A stretch of 29,534 nt of DNA from JAWOGN01 sp046496815 (GTDB lineage Bacteria > Desulfobacterota > DSM-4660 > Desulfatiglandales > Desulfatiglandaceae). A program made the position numbers and the translations under genes. Position 1 is the first letter of the stretch; each line of letters starts with the position of its first letter. Below, in pieces: positions 8,375 to 15,270 of this stretch. The notes beneath the pieces were generated by a model that did not search any database, was not told the origin of the DNA, and worked only from the letters and a program-made list of their open reading frames with translations. Location of the stretch: assembly GCA_046496815.1 (NCBI GenBank), contig JAWOGN010000269.1, forward strand, positions 1-29,534, read 5' to 3'.

Positions 8375-9193
8375 CTAGCCGCATACCCTCGCCCGCACAG
8401 CCCCATCGGTGACATCTTGCTCCAGTGAAAACTCCACTCGGCGAAACCCTCTTTCGGCCACACGACCCCAATCATGCGTCGCCACGATCAAGGTAACACC
8501 ATATTCATCCGCCAGGCCGGTGAATAGCGCCATTATTTCATCCGCGTTGATCGGGTCTAATGAGGCGGTCGGTTCGTCGGCGATAACCACCGAGGGTTCA
8601 TGTGCCATGGCCCTCGCGATAGCTACCCGTTGTCGTTCCCCGACTGACAACTGTCCCGGGAGTTTATCCAGGTGCCGTTCGATGTTAAGTTTTTTGGCGA
8701 CGGCCTCTACGGCATCTTTTGCCGGCAGTCCCAACCCCTGTCGACTCAGCCCAATGTTGTCGCGGACCGGCAGAAACGGAAACAACCCGCCGGTTTGAAG
8801 CACATAACCCATATGAAGCATCCGGGCATTTGCCAGCATATCCAGATCCTTGCGCCTCCACGCCGCTTTCACATCCAGTCGGTTCTCTATCCCGGAAAAA
8901 AATAAAAATTCGCCCGCATCGTCCGGCCGCAGCACCATGGCCAACAAATCAAGCAGTGTGCTTTTGCCGCAGCCGCTGAATCCCACCAAGGCAAGTTTTT
9001 CCGCCTTGCAGATCGTAAGGGTTGGAACCGTCAAGATGAATCCATGTTCACCCGCCCATCGCTTTGATACCCCTTTGAGGCGAAAAATGTGACGATCCTC
9101 GGTTGCATCGGGCTTGGATGAAAATGGGCCGGTCTTGTGTGTTCGTGGAGGCCCGGCATCATCAGGAGACACGTAAGTTTTTCCCCCGTTCAC
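8375..9193 (-). CDS. TagT-like ABC transporter ATP-binding protein
   Basis: A 272-residue ABC ATPase of the LolD/MacB class. Walker A is GFSGCGKST (71-79), the Q-loop glutamine is in YVLQTGGLF (about 133), the signature is LSVGERQR (182-189), Walker B VVIADEP (202-208) and the switch histidine is in VATHD (240). An unusual, probably disordered extension of about 35 residues precedes the domain. The start is a GTG overlapping the VWA gene's stop (GTGA), with no ribosome binding site of its own, so translation is likely coupled; no later ATG precedes the ABC domain. It energises the permease encoded next. In P. aeruginosa the equivalent TagT works with TagS, TagQ and TagR upstream of the kinase PpkA. 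Confidence 0.9.
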   Translation of the reverse strand: MNGGKTYVSPDDAGPPRTHKTGPFSSKPDATEDRHIFRLKGVSKRWAGEHGFILTVPTLTICKAEKLALVGFSGCGKSTLLDLLAMVLRPDDAGEFLFFSGIENRLDVKAAWRRKDLDMLANARMLHMGYVLQTGGLFPFLPVRDNIGLSRQGLGLPAKDAVEAVAKKLNIERHLDKLPGQLSVGERQRVAIARAMAHEPSVVIADEPTASLDPINADEIMALFTGLADEYGVTLIVATHDWGRVAERGFRRVEFSLEQDVTDGAVRARVCG

Positions 9194-11199
9194 GGCATGA
9201 CGCTCAGTGGCACCCGGTAGACCGCATCTCCAGGGTCTTCCGGCCCGAAGGTTATCCAGTTTGCTACATCGTTGTGATATTCTTCATATCTCCTAATTTT
9301 AGATTTAAGATCATCAACAATGGCCTGTTGCTCTCCGACACTCAGTCGGTACCAGTCTTCCTCTGTCAGCCTCATGATACTGCTCCGATACGGGAGCTCG
9401 TCAAGAAATTCCGCTAAAAAACCCAATTGTCCAAGGTTTTGACTCGGGCGCTTGCTGAATTGAGATGGATCCCGCGATGTCTGGGCAGCGGCCGACAAAA
9501 TGCTCTGAAAGAAATCCCTGGCTCCGGTTCGCTTGGTTCTCTGGGCCTGATCAAGAACCACTTTGATCCGCTGGTGGAGATCGCTGAGCTGGTTCTTGGT
9601 CAGCAGTACCGTGACCTGGAAGGTCGGCGTGTCCGGTCTGGCCAAGTCCATGTCAGAGACCCAGGAGGTAACCACCTGAGGGGCCTGGGTTCCGCCTCGT
9701 CGACCCAGGAATTCAAGCTGCATGGCATATCCCAATATGGCTGCCTTTCGTACCGCGTCTCCGGCGGCACCTTCTGAAAGCGGTGATGTTTGATTCGGCA
9801 CCTGTAACCGCTCACCACCGAAGGTTGCCCTTACAAGATCAACCATTTGACTCGCAACGCCCTCCAGAACCTGCCCGAACCCTTCCACCCCCGCCGCCAC
9901 CTGTTCCGCCTCTATGGGCACGTAAAGATCGCCAATCCTGGGATCGGAATGCCGCGTCAAGGTCCTGTATTGGGTTTCGGCATAGGTGTGATTGTTCGGT
10001 TTCACCCGTCTGCCTGCGGGTGTCTTCAGGTGAAGTGCAAAAACTTTAGCGCCTTTTGACGCCGCCAGGTCCGCCATCTCTGCCTCGTTCATGCCTGTCG
10101 AGGAGTAGGGATCATCATTTCGAATAGCGCCGGCATCAGAAATGAGAAAAATCAGCCGAGATGAGTAGGGCTTCCAGGTCAAGTCCTCAAGCGCCGTTTT
10201 AAGTCCGGCAAAGGCGTCTTCGTTGAACGAATGGGTTGAGACTTGGGCTTCCTCCATACTTGCCAGTGCCCGTTCGAAGGCCGCGCGTTCATTCGCATCC
10301 CGCAAATCTGAAAACACCTTACTCACGTATTCGAGTTCCGGCGTCTTCCGGGTGCTACTGCGAAAGCCGACAAGGCCGAACGCGACCTTGTCGACCAGGC
10401 CGGCGGTTTCAATGGCGTCGTAGATTTTACGAACTGCTTCCCGGGTGCGGTCGATATACGGTCTCATGGAGATCGTGGTGTCGATCACAAACGCGATGCC
10501 GGTCCGCAATTCCAAGTCCTCCGGCAGCTTACCCGAACCGGGGTCAATGGAGGCGACCTTTAAGAACTTGACCCCTTCAAAAATCTCTGCCGCTTGGAAG
10601 ATTGGCATCAGGTAGAAGCGCTTTCCCGAAATAGCCTCCTCCCTGGGCTCCATTGCTATCACTGAAAAATCTGCGGGTGGCGGGATGCTTCCCGATTGGA
10701 TCCCGGCGAATGTTGAAGCAAGCTGAGTTGCATTTTTGCCGGGGGACTCCGACGCGGCGACCTGTTCAAGCGATTGCATGTCCTCGAAGAATAGGACGGG
10801 CAAACGGCCGGTTCTTTCCGTAAACTTTAATGTCAAGGACTGTTTCCACTCGGAAGCCTTCGAAGCCTTGATCCATCCGTTTACATTTCCGGTGCTGGAA
10901 AAACCGACCTCCAACCACTCACCCCCCTCCACATGGGTTCGGTCATAGATGTAAAACACGGTAAATGGCTTGATCCACTTTTGCAGCATCGGCGCCGCAT
11001 CATTTGCAGATGCAAAAAGGTGGGCACCGGGATGGGTTATGACCCGTTGGAACAGCGTCCTTTTGCCGGGCATAAGCAATGGCTTGCGCAGCTGCGCCAC
11101 CGCCGCTCCCGCATAGAAAAATAAAATACATGCGATAAAAATGACCACCGGATACAGGTTACTGTCCCGCTGCGTTGATGCGATCTTCATTGCAAACAT
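9190..11199 (-). CDS. PpkA-like membrane-anchored VWA domain protein lacking a kinase domain
   Basis: A 669-residue protein with an N-terminal signal anchor or signal peptide (about 16-36), an SH3-like region containing a YDRTHVEGGEWLEVG segment (about 75-115), and a VWA domain from about 233 to 440. The metal-binding MIDAS starts with VIDTTISM (Asp240, Thr242, Ser244, a DxTxS variant). The C-terminal third is mostly helical and has no motif I recognise. The phrase FVIDTTISM..PYIDRTR is typical of the periplasmic VWA part of T6SS kinase PpkA, but no protein kinase motifs are present anywhere in it. It has a GGAGG seven bases before the chosen ATG (a second ATG three codons later is less well placed) and is followed at once by TagT/TagS/TagR-like genes. 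Confidence 0.83.
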   Translation of the reverse strand: MFAMKIASTQRDSNLYPVVIFIACILFFYAGAAVAQLRKPLLMPGKRTLFQRVITHPGAHLFASANDAAPMLQKWIKPFTVFYIYDRTHVEGGEWLEVGFSSTGNVNGWIKASKASEWKQSLTLKFTERTGRLPVLFFEDMQSLEQVAASESPGKNATQLASTFAGIQSGSIPPPADFSVIAMEPREEAISGKRFYLMPIFQAAEIFEGVKFLKVASIDPGSGKLPEDLELRTGIAFVIDTTISMRPYIDRTREAVRKIYDAIETAGLVDKVAFGLVGFRSSTRKTPELEYVSKVFSDLRDANERAAFERALASMEEAQVSTHSFNEDAFAGLKTALEDLTWKPYSSRLIFLISDAGAIRNDDPYSSTGMNEAEMADLAASKGAKVFALHLKTPAGRRVKPNNHTYAETQYRTLTRHSDPRIGDLYVPIEAEQVAAGVEGFGQVLEGVASQMVDLVRATFGGERLQVPNQTSPLSEGAAGDAVRKAAILGYAMQLEFLGRRGGTQAPQVVTSWVSDMDLARPDTPTFQVTVLLTKNQLSDLHQRIKVVLDQAQRTKRTGARDFFQSILSAAAQTSRDPSQFSKRPSQNLGQLGFLAEFLDELPYRSSIMRLTEEDWYRLSVGEQQAIVDDLKSKIRRYEEYHNDVANWITFGPEDPGDAVYRVPLSVMP

Positions 11200-11223
11200 T
11201 ATGCGTCCTCCATCCTGACGGAA

Positions 11224-11793
11224 TTACCGCCAGTTGCTCAACAGTGCTTGCGCATCTCTCGAGCCCTGCGTCGCCCTCGCTTCTAACCAGCTTCGCAGAT
11301 GTGAGAGTTTTTCTCGGGCCTCCTTTTGCCCGCCTGCCGACGCCTTCATGTACCACTCGTAGGCCGTCGTCGGATTTTTGCGAATGGTGCCGCTCGCCCC
11401 CGGATCGGAAGGATCGTAGAACCGTCCCACGGCCAATGCAGCCTCTGCATTGCCGTTTTCCGCAGCGTACTCCAACAGGAGAAACGCTGCATCCGCCCTT
11501 TCGGGACGATCCGGCAAATTCCTGGCCATGACCACAGCGTCGGCAGGCGTGATACCCTCTCTCAGAGCCTTTCTGACTTGATCCAGGACAGGCGCGTCGG
11601 ACGGATAAGACGGTGGCGGGGGCAGCGTATTTTCCGTTCTTGGAGGCAGGTTGGCCATACGGGGGAGCCCCTTCGGCGGCGGCGCTACGCCTCCCCCTTT
11701 CAGAAGCCAGTATGCCCCTAAAATGATTACAGCAAACGCAACGATGACGGTGGCCACCAGCACCCACTTTAGGCCCTGTCCGGAACTTGCCAT
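11224..11793 (-). CDS. Single-TM protein with proline-rich linker and Sel1-like repeats
   Basis: A 189-residue protein: one membrane segment (about 9-31, LKWVLVATVIVAFAVIILGAYWLL) followed by GGG, a proline-rich linker (36-65), and a helical Sel1/TPR-like part (about 100-180) recognisable by AAENGNAEAALAVGRFYD and AYEWYMKASAGGQKEAREKL. The orientation is probably short cytoplasmic N terminus and periplasmic repeat domain. It is the first gene of the tag-like operon and ends 24 bases before the VWA gene. I chose the ATG at 11793 because GGGGAGAG lies upstream at a good distance; a longer frame from 11823 has no such site. It could correspond to the membrane-spanning middle of a PpkA-type receptor encoded as a separate protein, which is inference. 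Confidence 0.75.
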   Translation of the reverse strand: MASSGQGLKWVLVATVIVAFAVIILGAYWLLKGGGVAPPPKGLPRMANLPPRTENTLPPPPSYPSDAPVLDQVRKALREGITPADAVVMARNLPDRPERADAAFLLLEYAAENGNAEAALAVGRFYDPSDPGASGTIRKNPTTAYEWYMKASAGGQKEAREKLSHLRSWLEARATQGSRDAQALLSNWR

Positions 11794-11856
11794 GACATTC
11801 TCTCCCCTTATCAAAACGCTCAATTCATGCGAGTCACGATATTTTTATACTGAAAT

Positions 11857-11890
11857 CTTCGTTTTCCCAATGGGTGTCTGAACGAAGACC
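11857..11890. repeat. Inverted repeat with partial copy of the 4984 element arm
   Basis: TCTTCGTT at 11857-11864 is perfectly complementary to AACGAAGA at 11881-11888. The right half also contains GTGTCTGAACGAA (11874-11886), identical to the outer arm of the palindrome at 4984. It sits between the response-regulator unit and the tag-like operon, 64 bases before the first tag gene, so it could be an operator, a weak terminator or a repeat remnant. Confidence 0.4.
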
Positions 11891-11925
11891 GGGAATCCAT
11901 CAGATCGCAATCCTTACAAGGTCCC

Positions 11926-12180
11926 TTATTTCTGAAGATACGCATCCAATGACAAAAACGCAGGTTTAGCCGGGATTCCTCCCGGAGTAATTGGTGGTGG
12001 AATTTTTTTTAAATGTCCCGGCCGTGAATATGAATGAACACGGCCACTCATGGTAAAAGAATCAATTTTTGGGCGGTCATATCTCCGAATAGGACCGGTT
12101 CCCCTGTCCGATATTTCAACCTCATTCGGGAAAATAGTGGTGAACTGAGAAGGTGAGGGATCAGGAGTGTACTTCGACAT
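11926..12180 (-). CDS. Possible small hypothetical protein overlapping the response regulator end
   Basis: An 84-residue frame, proline-rich and basic, with no recognised domain, no membrane segment and no cysteine. It overlaps the last 20 bases of the response-regulator gene and runs nearly to the tag-like operon. There is no well-spaced ribosome binding site (an AAGG touches the ATG), so expression would rely on coupling with the preceding gene. Frame content looks acceptable, but this may be a chance ORF. No function is proposed. Confidence 0.35.
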   Translation of the reverse strand: MSKYTPDPSPSQFTTIFPNEVEISDRGTGPIRRYDRPKIDSFTMSGRVHSYSRPGHLKKIPPPITPGGIPAKPAFLSLDAYLQK

Positions 12181-12667
12181 CCTTTTTCAGTTCTTTTTCA
12201 AATTCTTCGAAAAACTTGTCTTTTTCTCTCCAATCCGGGCCAAATCGCTTGTTATAATAATTCCCCAATCTATCAAAAAGCTTTCGCCAGACCGGTTTTC
12301 CACCACCTAACACCACATCTTCAAGATACGATCTGAGTTCCGGCATCTTTTCTTTGGGGAGAAAAGAAACCGCGCCCAATTTTATTGACTTTTTTAATGA
12401 TTCGGGCGAGAGGGCGTGAGCGGTAAGCATAACAGTGGGAAACCCTCTTGAAACCGAGTCCTTCAAAAGCTCAAAACCGTTCACTCCCATGATGTCCAAA
12501 ATCACGATGTCATACGTGTAACTTGCCAGGTATTGAATCGCCGTATTGTAGTCGCTTGCCGTGTTCAGCAAGCACATATCAAGCGCTTCTTCTATGGCTT
12601 CCAGTACATCGGGTTCGTCATCTACGGCAAGCACCACTTTGTCCCTCAATACGCTTTCAGATTCCAT
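12161..12667 (-). CDS. Stand-alone response regulator (REC domain with short C-terminal extension)
   Basis: A 168-residue protein with a CheY-like receiver domain (about 10-120): acidic pair Asp16-Asp17, phosphoacceptor Asp58 in VILDIMG, Thr82 in MLTAHA and Lys105 in LPKEK, so all phosphotransfer residues are present. The remaining 45 residues (LFDRLGNYYNKRFGPDW and a charged helix) contain no DNA-binding or enzymatic domain I recognise. No histidine kinase is nearby, so its partner is unknown; it probably acts through protein contacts. The start at 12667 has GGTGGTG eight bases upstream, better than the ATG at 12688. A strong promoter-like sequence lies 46 bases before the start. Confidence 0.93.
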   Translation of the reverse strand: MESESVLRDKVVLAVDDEPDVLEAIEEALDMCLLNTASDYNTAIQYLASYTYDIVILDIMGVNGFELLKDSVSRGFPTVMLTAHALSPESLKKSIKLGAVSFLPKEKMPELRSYLEDVVLGGGKPVWRKLFDRLGNYYNKRFGPDWREKDKFFEEFEKELKKDVEVHS

Positions 12668-12712
12668 TGTTTGTTCACCACCTTTCATAAATTCGTTAAC
12701 GTTTTTTGGAAC

Positions 12713-12740
12713 CTTATAGTATAAGCTTTGCGCTTGTCAA
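12713..12740 (-). promoter_or_regulatory. Sigma-70-type promoter of the response regulator gene
   Basis: On the minus strand TTGACA (12740-12735) is followed by a 16-base spacer and TATAAG (12718-12713). The -35 box is the consensus and the -10 box has two mismatches. Transcription would begin near 12706, giving a leader of about 40 bases before the ATG at 12667. Confidence 0.7.
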
Positions 12741-12827
12741 ATCCAATCCACATTTTCAAAAGACGACTTAAGTTTTTGACCGTCTCCCCCCGGCGGCATG
12801 CGCTCCATCCGACGCATCAAAGCGTGC

Positions 12828-13041
12828 CTATCGCGCATCGAAAGGCGAAAATCCCCCTTCAGCAAGGATCTCAAAATTCGCCTCTGCAAAACGCTCAAAA
12901 TCCCTTTCCCTGGCTGGATCTTTGCCTTCGAGGGAAACGCGGATCTGCCTGCCACAGCGTGGACATTTCAGCGATTCACTTTTTTTGCGCAAAGGGTGTA
13001 AACGACCGCCCACAAATGCAGTCAAAATCAAATCCTGCCAT
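12828..13041 (-). pseudogene. Frameshifted zinc-ribbon small protein gene
   Basis: A start at 13041 with GAGGG seven to eight bases upstream opens MAGFDFDCICGRSFTPFAQKK and then meets TGA. One base out of frame, just past a run of seven A (7 T at about 12980-12986 on the plus strand), the frame continues as SESLKCPRCGRQIRVSLEGK and on to a stop at 12828, giving about 70 residues in all. The joined product has a CxC and a CxxC pair about 19 residues apart, as in a treble-clef or zinc-ribbon protein. Removing one A restores a single frame. This may be a true decay, a sequencing error in a homopolymer, or a site of transcriptional slippage. Function unknown. Confidence 0.55.
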
Positions 13042-13510
13042 CATTCGCCCTCAATCGTCATGTTGCATCTCAACGACTTTCCGTCATTTTGCTTTTTTTG
13101 TTTAAATCCGTCAATACCGTCATTTGCGTCAGAGCGGTGCCGAGATCTGATCAACGTGCGCATTGATGACCGCAACGGATGAGCCATAACATTTCGAGGC
13201 CAACCGAACAGAAAGGGTTTAATTTTTACCCTCAATTATGTTATATGATTGCTTAAAAATTGTGTTTGCAGGGCTTCGCAGAAATGCCGAGATTGCATGC
13301 AGATTCAAATCCAAAGCACCAATCCGGCGGTGTCGATTTCAATTCCTCTTTCGGGATTAGCAATTTTAAGCGATGTCCCGAAGGTATCTTAGTCGCCTCG
13401 GATCGGCATGAGCCGGCGACGAGGCTCCTTATTGATGACAATAAGCTGAAAACGCGTTCAACTGAAGTTTCCTGGACAAAACCGCCGCGAGCGAGTGCGC
13501 GCCATTTCCA
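13042..13510. other. 469-bp region with no supported gene
   Basis: A short hairpin (AGGGT at 13214-13218 and ACCCT at 13228-13232) lies in AT-rich sequence and lacks a T-tract for either strand. The plus frame 13260-13514 ends in an ATGA overlap with the rhomboid start, and a second plus frame from about 13298 reads MQIQIQSTNPAVSISIPLSG before stopping; neither has a ribosome binding site or a family resemblance. The rhomboid promoter probably lies here, possibly near TATATG at about 13243-13248, but this is weak. Confidence 0.4.
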
Positions 13511-14479
13511 ATGATACCTATCCGAGATACCATTCAGTCGAAGAATTATCCCGTCATCAATAACATCATCATCGGGGTGAATATCCTTGTTTACTTCATT
13601 CAAATGGCACAGGGAGAAAACCTGAACCGCTTTATCGTTACATACGGGCTGGTTCCGGCACGTTACTCCATTTCCCAGATCGCCGCATACTTTACTTTTG
13701 GGCAGCAAGCCTTTGCATTTTTTTCTTTCATGTTTCTTCATGGCGGCTTGCTGCACCTCTTGGGCAATATGTGGTCTCTTTACATTTTCGGCGACAACGT
13801 CGAGGATCGCCTGGGTCCACTGAGGTACCTCTTGTTTTATTTACTGTGTGGATTCCTATCAGGCATCTCTCATCTGCTCATCAATTGGCACTCCCAAGTC
13901 CCTACGATCGGGGCCAGTGGGGCAATCGCCGGCATCATGGGCGCTTACTTCCTGCTTTATCCCGGATCGAAAATCCTGACCCTTATTCCCATATTCTTTA
14001 TTCCCTATTTTGTCCAGATTCCGGCGTTTTTGTTTCTGGGTTTTTGGTTTTTTCTACAGTTCATTAGCGCCGCTGGAAGTTCGGTCCAGGCGGGAGGAGT
14101 CGCCTGGTGGGCACACATCGGTGGGTTTGTATTCGGAATGGTTTTGCTCAAATTATTTCTGAGACTGCCCGAGTTTGGAGTTACGCGGCGGATGCGTCGT
14201 GTGACAAGTAAAAACAAGACGCATCGTCTGCAACCCATCAAAGTGACCGGAAGTGCCGACGACCCCCACTTATATGGTTCAATTGTCATTACCCCCAAAG
14301 AAGCCCAACTGGGAACACGCAAGCTGGTGAACGTCCCTTGGGGTGTTCAAAAGCGCCTCTTTTATGTCACTGTGCCACCGGGTGTACAGGAAGCTACAAT
14401 GCTGCGTCTTGGAGGCATGGGGAAGCGATTCGATCACAACAAGCGGGGAGATCTCTACCTCAGGGTAGTGATTGAGTGA
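13511..14479 (+). CDS. Rhomboid intramembrane serine protease fused to a DnaJ C-terminal-like domain
   Basis: A 322-residue membrane protein. Residues 1-220 are a rhomboid protease that would cut transmembrane helices within the membrane: the family start MIPIRDTIQSKNYPVIN, the HGGLLHLLGNMW motif (77-88), the catalytic serine in GASGAIAG (Ser136) and the catalytic histidine in AHIGG (His202). About six membrane segments are visible, including a long hydrophobic stretch 150-187. After a basic linker (about 222-245), residues 250-322 resemble the substrate-binding C-terminal domain of DnaJ/Hsp40: YGSIVITPKEAQLGTRKLV, VPPGVQEATMLRLGGMG and RGDLYLRVVIE. The J domain and zinc-finger region are absent. 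Ribosome binding site is weak; the start is fixed by family similarity. It is monocistronic, with a terminator-like hairpin behind it. Confidence 0.93.
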   Translation: MIPIRDTIQSKNYPVINNIIIGVNILVYFIQMAQGENLNRFIVTYGLVPARYSISQIAAYFTFGQQAFAFFSFMFLHGGLLHLLGNMWSLYIFGDNVEDRLGPLRYLLFYLLCGFLSGISHLLINWHSQVPTIGASGAIAGIMGAYFLLYPGSKILTLIPIFFIPYFVQIPAFLFLGFWFFLQFISAAGSSVQAGGVAWWAHIGGFVFGMVLLKLFLRLPEFGVTRRMRRVTSKNKTHRLQPIKVTGSADDPHLYGSIVITPKEAQLGTRKLVNVPWGVQKRLFYVTVPPGVQEATMLRLGGMGKRFDHNKRGDLYLRVVIE

Positions 14480-14515
14480 TCGTTGCGCGTTGCGGCCTTC
14501 CCAAAGGGATCCCAA

Positions 14516-14544
14516 CGGCCCCGATTCCGCTACGGGGGCTTTTC
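14516..14544 (+). terminator. Probable rho-independent terminator after the rhomboid gene
   Basis: CCCCG and CGGGG pair around a nine-base loop, extended by one further G-C pair after a mismatch, and the hairpin is followed by CTTTT. It lies 37 bases after the rhomboid stop. Confidence 0.5.
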
Positions 14545-14722
14545 ACATAATCTAAATTGATACGGGGTCCCTACAAAAATTGTTATGCGATGCCAAAAAA
14601 GGGCCCATGCGTCGATGCCGTGACGCAAGGAGTCGGCGCAACGGATGCGGGAAAGAAAAAATGTCTCAATATGTAATCGAAAATACTATTGAATCATCAG
14701 GCCCATGTCGCACTTTCGATTA

Positions 14723-14740
14723 ACGGCATAATTATTGCTT
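14723..14740 (+). promoter_or_regulatory. Sigma-54-type promoter of the pilin gene
   Basis: GGCA at 14725-14728 and TTGCTT at 14735-14740 place the invariant GG and GC exactly ten bases apart, as in the -24/-12 consensus TGGCAC-N5-TTGCW. Transcription would start near 14750, leaving a leader of about 140 bases before the pilin start. Sigma-54 with the activator PilR controls pilA in many bacteria; no such activator gene is in this window. Confidence 0.6.
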
Positions 14741-14892
14741 ATCTAGTGTCACCTTCGTTATAAACTCAGGATTCCAGCCGGTTAAGTTATTTTGATCCAA
14801 CAGCAAAATGAGATGCCAAGCAACCCGAATTGATGAGGGACGGATCTCGAAAAAAAACTGAAAATAGCCTATGCTATGTCGGGAAGGCAAAA

Positions 14893-15270
14893 TTGAAAAC
14901 AAAAACAAGCAAAAGGAATGAGACGGGATTTACGCTAATTGAGTTGATGATCGTAATTGCTATCATCGGTATCTTGGCTGCCATCGCCATCCCGCAATTC
15001 TCGGCCTATCGGCAGCGTGCCTATATTTCAGCGCTGGAAACGGACGCACACTCATTTGCCGTTGCCCAACATTCCTATTTTGCTGATAACGGGACTTTTT
15101 CAAACTCCACTGCGGCGCTTATGCAAAACACCTATGGCGCCAAAAAGTCCGGAAACACCACGATTAACTTCATAGGCGCCGCCGATGCGACCAGCTTCAC
15201 CATGACCTTTTCCGACACGCCTCATGGGCTGGTGATCACCTACAGGAGTTCGGCGGGGGGGATTCAGTAA
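14893..15270 (+). CDS. pilA: Type IV pilin, short Geobacter-like PilA
   Basis: A prepilin of 125 residues: a 12-residue basic leader ending in glycine, then mature FTLIELMIVIAIIGILAAIA with Glu5, the site recognised by prepilin peptidase PilD and needed for assembly. The mature protein is 113 residues, has no cysteine, and hence no C-terminal disulfide loop. Aromatic residues occupy mature positions 1, 24, 27, 32, 51 and 57, as in Geobacter sulfurreducens PilA, although that protein is only 61 residues. I chose the TTG at 14893 because GGGAAGG lies six bases upstream and it gives a normal leader; a start at 14830 or 14833 would create an unusually long leader. No other pilus assembly genes are in view. 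Confidence 0.9.
   Translation: MKTKTSKRNETGFTLIELMIVIAIIGILAAIAIPQFSAYRQRAYISALETDAHSFAVAQHSYFADNGTFSNSTAALMQNTYGAKKSGNTTINFIGAADATSFTMTFSDTPHGLVITYRSSAGGIQ

Noticed and set aside
13041..13235. 64-residue minus-strand ORF ending at the zinc-ribbon start
   Set aside because: No ribosome binding site or recognisable motif; composition looks like non-coding sequence.
13253..13756. 167-residue minus-strand ORF
   Set aside because: Half of it lies antisense to the certain rhomboid gene and it has no recognisable content.
14570..14680. Possible c-di-GMP (GEMM) riboswitch before the pilin, because of GTGACGCAAGGAG
   Set aside because: The other conserved parts of the aptamer are missing, and it lies upstream of the proposed sigma-54 promoter, so it would not be in the pilin leader.
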